Part shown: in pieces, positions 7,374-14,913 of the stretch | Numbering within the stretch: position 1 is the first letter of the stretch | How the letters are laid out: every line of letters starts with the position of its first letter | NCBI GenBank assembly: GCA_002704625.1 | Contig: PAGZ01000027.1 | Span: 1 to 14,982 of the forward strand | Length of the DNA: 14,982 nucleotides | From: Candidatus Pelagibacter sp. | GTDB taxonomy: Bacteria > Pseudomonadota > Alphaproteobacteria > Pelagibacterales > Pelagibacteraceae | Reading direction: 5' to 3' | Translations under genes and position numbers: made by a program | The notes under the pieces: model-generated | The model's input: the letters and a program-made list of their open reading frames with translations, nothing else | What the model was told of the DNA's origin: nothing | The model's database searches: none

Positions 7374-7789
7374 TGATTAAATATAATTTAAAATGCAAAA
7401 ATAAACATGAGTTTGAAAGCTGGTTTTCAGACTCCAAAGAATTTGAAAGATTAAAATTAAAAAAAATGATCAAGTGTGCATTTTGCGGTGTTCACACAAT
7501 CCAAAAATCTATTATGTCACCAAGTGTTTTAAATAAGGAAAAAAATATTAAATTTACAAAAAAAATTAAAAAAATCCGCAAGGATCTAATTAAAATGAAA
7601 AATTTCGTTGAAAAAAATTTCGAATATGTAGGAGAAGATTTTCCAAAAGAGGTGAGAAATATTTATTACGATAATAGAAAAAATAAAAATATATATGGGA
7701 AAGCTACTACTGAAGAAGCAGAGGACCTTAAAGAAGAAGGAATTGAAGTTGCAACAATACCCTGGCCTGACAACAATAAAGACAACTAA
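7373..7789 (+). CDS. DUF1178 family protein with zinc-ribbon-like N-terminus
   Basis: A 138-residue protein of unknown function, recognised as DUF1178 from its opening, MIKYNLKCKNKHEFESWFSDS, and the following CAFCG and KSIMSPSV. Cys8, His12, Cys35 and Cys38 could bind one zinc ion, as in small zinc ribbons. The rest is lysine-rich and ends in a region (GKATTEEAEDLKEEGIEVATIPWP) shared by the family. It starts on the last base of argJ and ends 4 bp inside the convergent ubiG gene. In other alphaproteobacteria the family often sits beside ubiG and lysC, as here. Its role is unknown; nothing in the sequence suggests an enzyme active site. Confidence 0.88.
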   Translation: MIKYNLKCKNKHEFESWFSDSKEFERLKLKKMIKCAFCGVHTIQKSIMSPSVLNKEKNIKFTKKIKKIRKDLIKMKNFVEKNFEYVGEDFPKEVRNIYYDNRKNKNIYGKATTEEAEDLKEEGIEVATIPWPDNNKDN

Positions 7790-8511
7790 GTTTTTTTAGC
7801 TACAATAATATAATTAACCGAACAGTCTTTGCTAAGACTCCAATTATTTGAAAAAATATTAAATTTAAAACCATTCAAATCTACTTTATCGAGTTTAAGA
7901 TCATCGAATTTCTGCTCTATCTCTTCAGGTTTTAAAAATTTTTGCCAATCATGCGTTCCTATAGGAAGCCATCTCAAAATATACTCCGCACCAACTATTG
8001 CTTTAATGTAAGATTCGAATGTTCTATTAATTGTTGCTACAAACATTATTCCATTTTTTTTCAACATTTTATTTGCTGAATCTAAAAACAAATCTAAATT
8101 ATCAACATGTTCTACTATCTCAAGGTTTAGCACAACATCAAATTTTTCATTAATTTCATTTTTTTCGGGAGAAGTATTTAAATACTTAATTTTTAAATTA
8201 TTTTTTTTTGAATGGATTTTTGCAACCTCTATATTCTTTTTTGATGCATCAATTCCTGTGACGTCAGCACCTAATCTACACAGCGGTTCGCAAACTAAAC
8301 CACCACCACAACCAATATCTAATATTTTTAAACCCGATAAAAGTTTTGTATTGTCATTTTGTAATTTAAAATTTGAGGTACATTTATCAATTATGTATTT
8401 AATTCTAATTGGGTTAAATGCATGTAAGGGTTTAAACTTGCCATTTGCATCCCACCATTCATCGGCTAATTTTGAAAACTTTTGAATTTCTTCTTGATTT
8501 ATTGTAGTCAT
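7786..8511 (-). CDS. ubiG: UbiG, ubiquinone O-methyltransferase
   Basis: S-adenosylmethionine-dependent enzyme that carries out both O-methylations in ubiquinone synthesis at the inner membrane face. The 241 residues fit the family's usual 240-250. It opens with the typical FSKLADEWWDANGKFKPLHAFNPIR pattern (12-36), then SAM motif I DIGCGGG (65-71), the acidic residue of motif II in VTGIDAS, and LEIVEHV and TINRT further on. The near-C-terminal GTHDWQKFLKPEE is also characteristic. The start is supported by AAGGA 4 nt upstream (8516-8520), one of the clearest Shine-Dalgarno sequences in the window. It diverges from lysC across 64 bp and overlaps the DUF1178 gene tail to tail by 4 bp. Identity is confident. 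Confidence 0.96.
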   Translation of the reverse strand: MTTINQEEIQKFSKLADEWWDANGKFKPLHAFNPIRIKYIIDKCTSNFKLQNDNTKLLSGLKILDIGCGGGLVCEPLCRLGADVTGIDASKKNIEVAKIHSKKNNLKIKYLNTSPEKNEINEKFDVVLNLEIVEHVDNLDLFLDSANKMLKKNGIMFVATINRTFESYIKAIVGAEYILRWLPIGTHDWQKFLKPEEIEQKFDDLKLDKVDLNGFKFNIFSNNWSLSKDCSVNYIIVAKKT

Positions 8512-8515
8512 TAAA

Positions 8516-8526
8516 TCCTTATTATA
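8516..8526 (-). promoter_or_regulatory. ubiG Shine-Dalgarno (8516-8520) abutting a TATAAT (8521-8526)
   Basis: AAGGA sits 4 nt before the ubiG ATG and fixes that start. A perfect TATAAT lies directly upstream of it. If that box were the true -10, transcription would begin at about 8514 and lose the AAGGA, so the two readings conflict. The Shine-Dalgarno is the better supported. Confidence 0.45.
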
Positions 8527-8558
8527 TTTTATTAACTTAATTTTAACTTAATTATTTT

Positions 8559-8564
8559 TATAAT
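8559..8564 (+). promoter_or_regulatory. candidate -10 element for the lysC operon
   Basis: A perfect TATAAT ends 11 nt before the lysC ATG, predicting a start at about 8571 and a leader of roughly 5 nt, too short for a ribosome binding site. No good -35 is seen at 16-18 bp. The gap is rich in TTAACT-like words, so a different start point is possible. Confidence 0.4.
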
Positions 8565-8575
8565 AAAACCTAGGT

Positions 8576-9787
8576 ATGACAAAAAAAGTATTAAAATTTG
8601 GCGGAACATCCGTTGGTTCAATCCAAAGGATTGTTCATGCGGCAAAAATTGCCAAAAAAGAACACGATAGCGGTAACAATGTTATCGTGGTCGTTTCTGC
8701 TATGGCCGGGACAACCAATAATCTTATAGCTCACTCTCAGTCAGTATCAAAAAAATTTAATAAAAGAGAACTTGATGTGTTATTAACGTCAGGCGAACAG
8801 GTTACAAGTGCACTTATGGCTGGGGCTTTGAGTGATTTAGGCGTGAAAGCAAAGTCATGGATGAATTGGCAAATTCCTATTATAACCGAAGGGGAACATA
8901 CAAACGCCAGGATAATTAATATGAATGTAGAAAGTATAAATAATTATTTATCAGAAGGTGGCATACCTGTAATTCCTGGATTTCAAGGTATTTCAAAATC
9001 TGGGGAAATTACTTCGATTGGTAGAGGCGGTTCAGACGCAACTGCAGTTGCTATTGCAAAAATATTTGAAACAGATAGTTGTGAAATTTATACTGATGTT
9101 GATGGAGTATACTCTTCTGATCCTAACAAAATTCCTCTTGCAAAAAAAATTGACAAAATATCTTACGAAGAAATGTTGGAGCTTTCATCGCTAGGTGCAA
9201 AAGTAATGCAATCTTCTGCTGTTCAAGCAGCCATGATGAATAATATTCCAATTCATGTAAAATCAACTTTTACAGAGAGAAAAGGCACAGATATAAACAA
9301 TGAGGAAAATGTTGATTATAACAAAGCGGTAACAGGTGTAGCATATTCAAAAGATGATGCTAAAATTACTCTTTTAGGTGTAGAAGACAAACCCGGTGTT
9401 GCAGCAGATATATTTGAACCTCTTTCAAAGGACCAAATAAATGTTGATATGGTCATTCAAAATATTTCTACTGATGGCAAAAGAACAGATTTAACATTTA
9501 CTACGAAAAGACAAGACAGTAAAAATGCAATTTCATTAATAAAAGCAAACAAAAAAATAAAGTATGAAAAGATGAATATGAATGATAAAGTTTCAAAGAT
9601 ATCCATAGTTGGAGCCGGAATGGTTGCAACTCCAGGAATAACATATAAAATGTTTAGATCATTGGCAGAAGAAAAAATAAATATTTTAGCTATTTCTACC
9701 TCTGAAATTAAAATTTCAGTTATTATAGATGAAAAATCAACAATAGATGCAGTAAAAAAATTGCACAAAACTTTTAATTTAGATTAA
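8576..9787 (+). CDS. lysC: LysC, aspartate kinase with two ACT domains
   Basis: Phosphorylates aspartate, the first committed step toward lysine, threonine, methionine and the peptidoglycan precursor diaminopimelate. The 403 residues match the monofunctional proteobacterial type. The kinase domain has KFGGTSVG (7-14), SGEQV (72-76), GFQGI (135-139), [11 protein letters not shown] (147-157) and [12 protein letters not shown] (172-183). Two ACT regulatory domains follow (about 265-325, opening [15 protein letters not shown], and 341-403, opening [13 protein letters not shown] with later [12 protein letters not shown]), the usual site of lysine and/or threonine feedback. It heads the run lysC-ispG-prfA-prmC and diverges from ubiG. 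A TAGG 3 nt before the ATG is too close to be a good ribosome site. Confidence 0.97.
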   Translation: MTKKVLKFGGTSVGSIQRIVHAAKIAKKEHDSGNNVIVVVSAMAGTTNNLIAHSQSVSKKFNKRELDVLLTSGEQVTSALMAGALSDLGVKAKSWMNWQIPIITEGEHTNARIINMNVESINNYLSEGGIPVIPGFQGISKSGEITSIGRGGSDATAVAIAKIFETDSCEIYTDVDGVYSSDPNKIPLAKKIDKISYEEMLELSSLGAKVMQSSAVQAAMMNNIPIHVKSTFTERKGTDINNEENVDYNKAVTGVAYSKDDAKITLLGVEDKPGVAADIFEPLSKDQINVDMVIQNISTDGKRTDLTFTTKRQDSKNAISLIKANKKIKYEKMNMNDKVSKISIVGAGMVATPGITYKMFRSLAEEKINILAISTSEIKISVIIDEKSTIDAVKKLHKTFNLD

Positions 9788-9792
9788 AAAAA

Positions 9793-10887
9793 ATGCAAAT
9801 AAGACCGCACAGAATAATTAATAGAAGAAAAACAAAAAAAATTAAAGTTGGAAATATATTTGTTGGAGGCGACTCTCCAATTTCTGTTCAGTCAATGACA
9901 AATACGATTACCTCTGACTCAGATTCTACAATTAGACAAATTAATCAATTACAAGAGGCTGGGGCTGACATAGTAAGAGTCTCTTGTCCCGACGAAGAAT
10001 CAACAGCTGCTCTTTCAAAAATAATTAAGTCCACAAATATACCTATAGTTGCCGATATACATTTTCACTACAAAAGAGCGATCGAGTCTGCAAAATCTGG
10101 AGCAAGTTGCCTCAGAATTAATCCTGGAAATATTGGATCAAAAGAAAGAATAAAAGAGGTAATCAAGGCCGCCAAGGACTATGATTGCGCAATTAGAGTT
10201 GGAGTAAATGCTGGGTCTTTAGAAAAAAATATTCTTGAAAAATATAAAGAACCCTGTCCTGAAGCTTTAGTAGAAAGCGCCACTTATAATGTTAAATTTT
10301 TAGAAGACAATGATTTTTTTAATTTTAAGATAAGCGTTAAATCTTCAGATGTTTTTTTAGCTGTAAAAGCATATGAAATGTTATCGAAACTTTATGATTA
10401 TCCACTTCACTTAGGAATTACAGAAGCAGGTGGTCTTTTAACAGGGAGCATAAAATCGTCTATTGGTATTGGTGGTCTTTTAATGAAAGGTATTGGAGAT
10501 ACGATTAGAGTTTCATTATCAGCAGATCCTATTGAGGAAATCAAAGCTGGATTTGAAATACTCGGAGCTTTAGGAATACGTTCTAGAGGTGTTCAAATAA
10601 TTTCTTGTCCTTCATGTGCACGTCAAGCTTTTCCAGTAATTGAAACTGTTAAAATTTTAGAAAATAAGTTATCTCATATAAAAAAACCTATTACTTTGTC
10701 GATTATTGGATGTGTGGTTAACGGCCCTGGTGAGGCATCTCAAACCGACATTGGTTTAACAGGTGGAGGAGAAGGAAACAATTTATTATATCTCTCAGGT
10801 ATCCCTCATAATAAAGTTGCTAGCCAGTCTATAATAGAAAAAGTTGTTGATCTAGTCGAGTCAAAAGCCAACGAAATAAAAAATTAA
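9793..10887 (+). CDS. ispG: IspG (GcpE), 4-hydroxy-3-methylbut-2-enyl diphosphate synthase
   Basis: 4Fe-4S enzyme of the MEP isoprenoid pathway that opens methylerythritol cyclodiphosphate by reductive dehydration. The 364 residues are near the size of the bacterial two-domain form. The barrel domain includes [15 protein letters not shown] (24-38), ADIVRVSCP and [10 protein letters not shown]; the C-terminal domain holds the cluster ligands in CPSC (Cys272, Cys275) and GCVVNGPGE (Cys307), matching E. coli 270, 273 and 305 with a shift of two. It begins 5 nt after lysC and ends 5 nt before prfA with no obvious Shine-Dalgarno, so it is surely cotranscribed. In many alphaproteobacteria I recall ptsP in this slot. 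Identity is certain. Confidence 0.98.
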   Translation: MQIRPHRIINRRKTKKIKVGNIFVGGDSPISVQSMTNTITSDSDSTIRQINQLQEAGADIVRVSCPDEESTAALSKIIKSTNIPIVADIHFHYKRAIESAKSGASCLRINPGNIGSKERIKEVIKAAKDYDCAIRVGVNAGSLEKNILEKYKEPCPEALVESATYNVKFLEDNDFFNFKISVKSSDVFLAVKAYEMLSKLYDYPLHLGITEAGGLLTGSIKSSIGIGGLLMKGIGDTIRVSLSADPIEEIKAGFEILGALGIRSRGVQIISCPSCARQAFPVIETVKILENKLSHIKKPITLSIIGCVVNGPGEASQTDIGLTGGGEGNNLLYLSGIPHNKVASQSIIEKVVDLVESKANEIKN

Positions 10888-10892
10888 ATTTA

Positions 10893-11966
10893 ATGATACC
10901 AATTGATAAGGTCAAACAGATTGTAAATAGGTATAATTCATTGGAAAAAGAACTTTCTCAAGGAAAATTTGACCCCAAACTATTTGCAAAAAAATCAAAA
11001 GAATACTCTGATTTAAAAAATATTATTAGTACCGCACTAAATTATATTAACTTTGATAAAAATAAGAAAGATTTGAATAATATTATTAATGACAAGAAAA
11101 ATGATAAAGAAATCATTGTATTAGCGCAAAAAGAATTAGAGACAGCCGCATTAAAAAATACAGATGATGAGAGAAAACTAAAGATATTTTTATTACCCAA
11201 AGATAGGGATGACGAAAAAAATGCTATAGTAGAGATAAGAGCTGGCACTGGAGGTTTAGAAGCTTCCCTATTTGTTTCAGATTTATTTAGGATGTACGAA
11301 AAAGTTTCTTCTAAAAAAAAGTGGTCAATAGATATAATAAGTATTTCAAAAAGTGAGGCTGGCGGATTTAAAGAAATAATTTTTTCAGTGAAGGGAGATA
11401 ATATTTATTCTTATCTGAAATATGAGTCAGGTGTTCACAGAGTTCAAAGAGTTCCGTCCACCGAAGCGCAAGGAAGAGTGCATACCTCAGCTGCTACAGT
11501 TGCTATTCTTCCAGAGGCTGAAGACGTAGACATTAAAATAAACGAGTCCGAGTTAAGAATTGATGTATTTAGATCAAGTGGACCGGGAGGGCAGTCAGTT
11601 AACACTACCGATAGTGCCGTAAGAATTACACATGTCCCAACAGGAGTTGTTGTTACACAACAAGATGAAAAATCACAGCACAAAAATAAAGCTAAAGCTT
11701 TAAAAATTTTAAGAGCAAGATTATATGAGGCTGAAAAATTAAAAAAAGAAAAAGAGAGATCAAGCGACAGAAAAAGTCAAATTGGAACAGGGGATAGATC
11801 AGAGCGCATAAGGACCTATAATTTTCCCCAAGGGAGAGTTACAGATCATAGAATAAATCTTACCCTTCATAAGCTTGAGGAATTTCTTAATGGAGACATC
11901 CACGAAGAAATGAATGAAAGTTTAAGATTAAAAGACCAAGATCTAAAACTACAAAACTTAAATTAA
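10893..11966 (+). CDS. prfA: PrfA, peptide chain release factor 1
   Basis: Ends translation at UAA and UAG by promoting peptidyl-tRNA hydrolysis on the ribosome. The 357 residues are the normal size. The stop-codon reading tripeptide appears as PST (188-190) in [20 protein letters not shown], consistent with the PxT of RF1 and not the SPF of RF2. The catalytic GGQ loop is at 232-234 in [17 protein letters not shown]. The N-terminal coiled region (1-100) is lysine-rich, and the tail has [18 protein letters not shown]. It lies between ispG and prmC, whose product modifies the Gln of this GGQ. Identity is certain. Confidence 0.98.
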   Translation: MIPIDKVKQIVNRYNSLEKELSQGKFDPKLFAKKSKEYSDLKNIISTALNYINFDKNKKDLNNIINDKKNDKEIIVLAQKELETAALKNTDDERKLKIFLLPKDRDDEKNAIVEIRAGTGGLEASLFVSDLFRMYEKVSSKKKWSIDIISISKSEAGGFKEIIFSVKGDNIYSYLKYESGVHRVQRVPSTEAQGRVHTSAATVAILPEAEDVDIKINESELRIDVFRSSGPGGQSVNTTDSAVRITHVPTGVVVTQQDEKSQHKNKAKALKILRARLYEAEKLKKEKERSSDRKSQIGTGDRSERIRTYNFPQGRVTDHRINLTLHKLEEFLNGDIHEEMNESLRLKDQDLKLQNLN

Positions 11967-11967
11967 A

Positions 11968-12810
11968 ATGATGAATACAACAGAGCTAATTAAAGCTGGT
12001 TCCGAAATACTTAAAAAAAATAATATAAGTAGCTACAGTTTGGACTCAGAAATAATTCTTTCTAATATTTTAAAAATTACAAGAGAAAAATTATTAATAT
12101 ACGAAGATAAAGTTACAAATAAGATAGTTAAGAAATTTAAAAAACTTATTATAAGAAGATCTCTAAAAGAACCAATTGCTTATATTATAAAAAATAAAGA
12201 ATTTATGAGCAAAAGCTTTTACGTTGATAACAAATCACTTATACCAAGACCCGAAACCGAGCTACTAATCGAAGAAATAATAAAAATTTATAGAAATAAA
12301 AGGCTATTTTTTTTAGATATAGGTGCAGGTAGCGGATGCATAATGCTCTCAATTTTGAAAAATCTTAATAAAAGTACTGGCATAGGAATAGATATAAGTA
12401 AAAGTACCTTAATTAATTCTAAAAAAAACCTTAAAAAGTTTAAATTATTAAATAGAAGTAAACTTTTACACAAATCTATCAATGAGATCAGAAATATTAA
12501 ATTTGATTTGATTGTTTCTAATCCACCATATGTTGTAAGAAGAGATATAAAACGTTTATCCAACGATGTGAAAAAATTCGAACCAATAATAGCCCTAGAT
12601 GGAGGAAACGATGGACTTGACGTTATTAAAAAAGTTATTTACAAATCCAAATATATCCTTAAATCAAATGGTATTTTGGCTTTAGAAATTGGCAAAAATC
12701 AGTATGGCTTAGTCACCAAGGTTTTAGAAGCTAATAATTTTAGGGAAAAGATTGTAATAAAAGATTATAAAAATAATATTCGTTGTATTTTTAGCACGCT
12801 ATTAAATTAA
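11968..12810 (+). CDS. prmC: PrmC (HemK), release factor glutamine N5-methyltransferase
   Basis: Methylates the GGQ glutamine of release factors using S-adenosylmethionine. The 280 residues have the N-terminal helical release-factor-binding region with REPIAYI-like sequence (KEPIAYIIKNKEF), PRPETELLIEE, the SAM motif DIGAGSGCI (117-125) and the substrate-amide motif NPPY (185-188), followed by the family's ALDGGNDGLDV. The protein is unusually rich in Lys, Ile and Asn, reflecting base composition. It starts 1 nt after the prfA stop; a second ATG follows at once (11971) and either could be used. The link to prfA is functional as well as positional. Identity is certain. Confidence 0.97.
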   Translation: MMNTTELIKAGSEILKKNNISSYSLDSEIILSNILKITREKLLIYEDKVTNKIVKKFKKLIIRRSLKEPIAYIIKNKEFMSKSFYVDNKSLIPRPETELLIEEIIKIYRNKRLFFLDIGAGSGCIMLSILKNLNKSTGIGIDISKSTLINSKKNLKKFKLLNRSKLLHKSINEIRNIKFDLIVSNPPYVVRRDIKRLSNDVKKFEPIIALDGGNDGLDVIKKVIYKSKYILKSNGILALEIGKNQYGLVTKVLEANNFREKIVIKDYKNNIRCIFSTLLN

Positions 12811-12860
12811 TTTATAAAAATAATTAAAAACTTTAAATTAAAATTTATTTATTTAGTAAA

Positions 12861-12875
12861 ATGAAAGACAAATGA
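12861..12875 (+). other. four-codon upstream minicistron overlapping the DUF4167 start
   Basis: ATG AAA GAC AAA TGA encodes MKDK and stops on the ATGA that contains the start codon of the next gene. No strong ribosome site precedes either start. If translated, it would couple reinitiation to the DUF4167 gene; it may equally be chance. Confidence 0.2.
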
Positions 12876-13240
12876 GAAACGACAAAATAAGAAGATTTAG
12901 ACCAAGATCAAATAAATATCGTTCAAGAAGACCGGGGAATGGCGTTAAAAATAACGGCATAATCCATCAAGTAAATAATCATAGAAACGGTTTATCAAGA
13001 AATAATATTAATAAAAATCCTCACAATCTCGAGAGAATAATTGAAAAATATAAAAATTTAGCAAAAGAAGCGTTAACTTCTGGGGACAAGATACTCCATG
13101 AAAATTTTTTACAACACTCAGATCACTTTTCAAGAATATTATCTGAAGTAGTAGCTGCAAAGTCAAAAAATAATTTAGATAATAAACAAGAAGACGCTGA
13201 GCAAAAAAATAATATTGTCAAAGAACAAACTAACTCTTAA
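12872..13240 (+). CDS. DUF4167 family protein, basic N-terminus
   Basis: A 122-residue protein of an alphaproteobacterial family of unknown function. The first 50 residues are rich in Arg, Asn and Lys (MRNDKIRRFRPRSNKYRSRR) and look able to bind nucleic acid or stay disordered. The middle carries the family core, IIEKYKNLAKEALTSGDKILHENFLQHSDHF (about 56-86), which elsewhere reads AEKYLQLARDA..GD...AENYFQHAEHY. The tail is polar. It sits 61 bp after prmC, its usual neighbour, so it may share that operon or have its own start in the AT-rich gap. Its last 11 bp overlap the convergent peptidase gene. The family is confident, the role unknown. Confidence 0.88.
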   Translation: MRNDKIRRFRPRSNKYRSRRPGNGVKNNGIIHQVNNHRNGLSRNNINKNPHNLERIIEKYKNLAKEALTSGDKILHENFLQHSDHFSRILSEVVAAKSKNNLDNKQEDAEQKNNIVKEQTNS

Positions 13241-14558
13241 TTTCTGCAACTTTAACATCTAATTTTATTCTTTCGATTTCAAAAAGTTTTCTATTTTCAC
13301 CCTTTAAAATTTTTCCAGATGGAAGCTTCAATCTTTGGGAATTAATAAATTTTCCATTGTAAGAAACTGTATAATGTAAGTGTGGCCCGGTAGACATTCC
13401 AGTGTTTCCAACGTATCCAATTATTTGACCCTGGGAAACTCTTCTTCCAGACCTCGTAGCAATTTTTGACATATGTCCATAACCAGTTGTGTAAGAAGAA
13501 TTATGCCTAATCCTTACACACTTGCCACCGTTTCCACACCACCCAGCTTTAATTACAGTTCCATTTCCTGATGCCATGATAGGAGTTCCTGTTGGAGCTG
13601 CGAAATCTGTACCATTATGATGTTTAGAAAAACCAAGTATAGGATGTTTACGCATACCAAACGGAGATGATAAACGTGCTCCATTTATTGGAGTTTTCAT
13701 TAATGCTTTTCTTATACTTTTCCCTTTTTCATCGTAAAAATCATAATCATTTTTTTTACCAAATCTATAAAGTTTAATTTTTTGATTATTTACATTTAGA
13801 TATGCATATAAAATTTTACCAGTTTTTATTATTTTATTATTATCATCTGCATACCTCTCGTATAAAACTTCAAATACATCTCCTTTTCTAATATCTCTTT
13901 GAAAATCTACCTCAAAACCAAAAATTCTTGCAAACTCAATAATTATATTTGGTTCCATACCAGACTTGACCGCTGAGCTATAAAGATTATTTGAAATTTT
14001 TCCATTTACAACTACTTCTTTCTTAAATAATTGCGTAACATTTTTAGTAACTTCAAGTCCATCTTGTCCTTTATCTATGTTAACATATGTTGTTTTTGAA
14101 ATAGGGTATTGTATTTTTAAGACTTCCATGTTTGTTTTGTCTTTAGATCTTCTAAGAACAAACTTCATTTTTTGATTTGGAGAAATATTAGAAAGCTTCC
14201 TTTTTTTTATTTTTTTAACAATAAAACTGATTTCGTTTTTATTTACACTAAATTTTTTAAGTATCGACTCAACAGTATCATTGCTTTTAACAACATAATC
14301 GTATTCCAAATATGGAGATTTTATTTGATTAAGTATGTAATTTTTTAGAAGAATTGTCTCATTCTTAGCTAGAAAAGAGTTAATTTCTTCTAATCTCTTT
14401 TTCTTAATGCTCGTGCTGTATGAAAGTATTAGTGCAGTAATTAATATAACAAAAATCGATAAAAATACGTAATTAGACTTGTAAGTGTTTACATCAAAAA
14501 CTCTTTTGCCCAAACTTGAGTATTTTTTAATAAAATTTTCTAGATTTTTTTTATTCAT
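13230..14558 (-). CDS. membrane-anchored M23 family metallopeptidase (LytM type)
   Basis: Likely peptidoglycan endopeptidase, or a LytM-type activator of amidases, acting in the periplasm. The 442 residues have one uncleaved-looking signal anchor at about 29-48 (NYVFLSIFVILITALILSYS), then a LysM/OapA-like stretch at 87-135 (YVVKSNDTVESILKKFSV), a central linker domain, and the M23 domain from about 293. Zinc ligands are visible: His314 and Asp318 in HHNGTDFAAP and His395 in GPHLHY, with His362 (GHM) and His393 as the other active-site histidines. All are present, so the enzyme looks active, not a degenerate LytM activator. Cys341 and Cys347 could form a disulfide. It diverges from the rRNA operon and overlaps the DUF4167 gene tail to tail. 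Confidence 0.93.
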   Translation of the reverse strand: MNKKNLENFIKKYSSLGKRVFDVNTYKSNYVFLSIFVILITALILSYSTSIKKKRLEEINSFLAKNETILLKNYILNQIKSPYLEYDYVVKSNDTVESILKKFSVNKNEISFIVKKIKKRKLSNISPNQKMKFVLRRSKDKTNMEVLKIQYPISKTTYVNIDKGQDGLEVTKNVTQLFKKEVVVNGKISNNLYSSAVKSGMEPNIIIEFARIFGFEVDFQRDIRKGDVFEVLYERYADDNNKIIKTGKILYAYLNVNNQKIKLYRFGKKNDYDFYDEKGKSIRKALMKTPINGARLSSPFGMRKHPILGFSKHHNGTDFAAPTGTPIMASGNGTVIKAGWCGNGGKCVRIRHNSSYTTGYGHMSKIATRSGRRVSQGQIIGYVGNTGMSTGPHLHYTVSYNGKFINSQRLKLPSGKILKGENRKLFEIERIKLDVKVAEIKS

Positions 14559-14589
14559 GCCTAATAACTCATATATTAAAAAAAATAAA

Positions 14590-14595
14590 TTTATA
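14590..14595 (-). promoter_or_regulatory. candidate -10 element for the M23 peptidase gene
   Basis: Minus-strand TATAAA ends 31 nt before the peptidase ATG and is preceded directly by TTG. No -35 of quality is seen at the right distance. A weaker TAATAT-like word lies nearer the ATG. Weak call. Confidence 0.3.
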
Positions 14596-14624
14596 CAATG
14601 CTAAGTAGTAAAAAAGATACTGAT

Positions 14625-14655
14625 TTTGCTGGTTTTTTTGTAAAAAACCAGCAAA
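14625..14655. repeat. perfect 14-bp inverted repeat with a 3-nt loop, upstream of the rRNA promoter
   Basis: Arms 14625-14638 and 14642-14655 pair perfectly around TGT; each holds a CTGG/CCAG core joined to a T or A run. It ends 8 bp before the rRNA -35 box, spanning roughly -73 to -43 from the predicted start, where UP elements lie. Neither strand has a U run after the stem and both flanking genes point away from it, so it does not read as an ordinary terminator. A protein-binding site, a curved UP element or a cruciform are options. Confidence 0.85.
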
Positions 14656-14663
14656 TATACGCC

Positions 14664-14691
14664 TTGATTAATTCTAGATATTTTGTATAAC
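14664..14691 (+). promoter_or_regulatory. rRNA operon promoter
   Basis: TTGATT (14664-14669) and TATAAC (14686-14691) are separated by 16 bp, the best sigma70-type pair in the window. The start would be near 14698. The bases between -10 and start, GGCGTC (14692-14697), form a GC-rich discriminator that stands out in this AT-rich DNA; in proteobacterial rRNA promoters such discriminators go with ppGpp-mediated stringent control. It directs transcription into the 16S gene. Confidence 0.75.
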
Positions 14692-14850
14692 GGCGTCTCG
14701 CACTAATCGGCAAAAAATCAAAACTTTTAGCAGATTTATATCTGATTTTGCGTGACAGTTTTCTTCAAAATTAGGGAAACTTAGCTTTTTTAAATTGTAA
14801 AAATTAAGAAGAGAAGTGTGGACGGTTAGGTTAACAAAGAAATTGTCGTA

Positions 14851-14864
14851 CACACTTTAACGAA
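14851..14864 (+). promoter_or_regulatory. possible boxA-like antitermination site
   Basis: CACACTTTAACGAA resembles the rRNA boxA core (E. coli TGCTCTTTAACA) over CTTTAAC, and lies about 50 nt before 16S, a plausible place. Its first seven bases can also pair with 14814-14820, so it could be exposed or hidden by folding. Short match, weak call. Confidence 0.35.
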
Positions 14865-14866
14865 AG

Positions 14867-14890
14867 TAACTTTAATTTAGATTAAAGTTA
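14867..14890 (+). other. perfect 10-bp hairpin just before 16S rRNA
   Basis: TAACTTTAAT and ATTAAAGTTA flank a TTAG loop; a G-U pair can extend the stem by one. It ends 23 nt before the predicted 16S 5' end. It is AT-rich and has no U tail, so it is more likely a leader or processing element than a terminator. Confidence 0.75.
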
Positions 14891-14913
14891 TAAAGCTAGT
14901 GTGCGCCGTTATT

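Larger units (their letters stand above)
14698..14913 (+). ncRNA. rRNA transcript leader (about 216 nt), structured
   Basis: No open reading frame of note. Three foldable elements are visible. First, 14710-14720 pairs with 14743-14751 with a 2-nt bulge; inside it a CAGAT/ATCTG hairpin (14731-14744) competes. Second, 14814-14827 pairs with 14841-14857 through a 3-nt bulge, with a 13-nt loop. Third, 14867-14876 pairs perfectly with 14881-14890 around TTAG. Such leaders usually carry antitermination signals and half of the 16S processing stem, whose other half lies outside the window. The start point is predicted, not seen. Confidence 0.65.

Noticed and set aside
9457..9768. 103-residue leftward frame inside lysC
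   Set aside because: Antisense to the two ACT domains; hydrophobic composition comes from reversed Lys/Asn-rich codons.
12288..12563. 91-residue leftward frame inside prmC
   Set aside because: Antisense to the SAM and NPPY motifs of prmC, with no start signal.
14625..14655. Intrinsic terminator reading of the 14-bp inverted repeat
   Set aside because: No U run follows the stem on either strand and both flanking genes are transcribed away from it.
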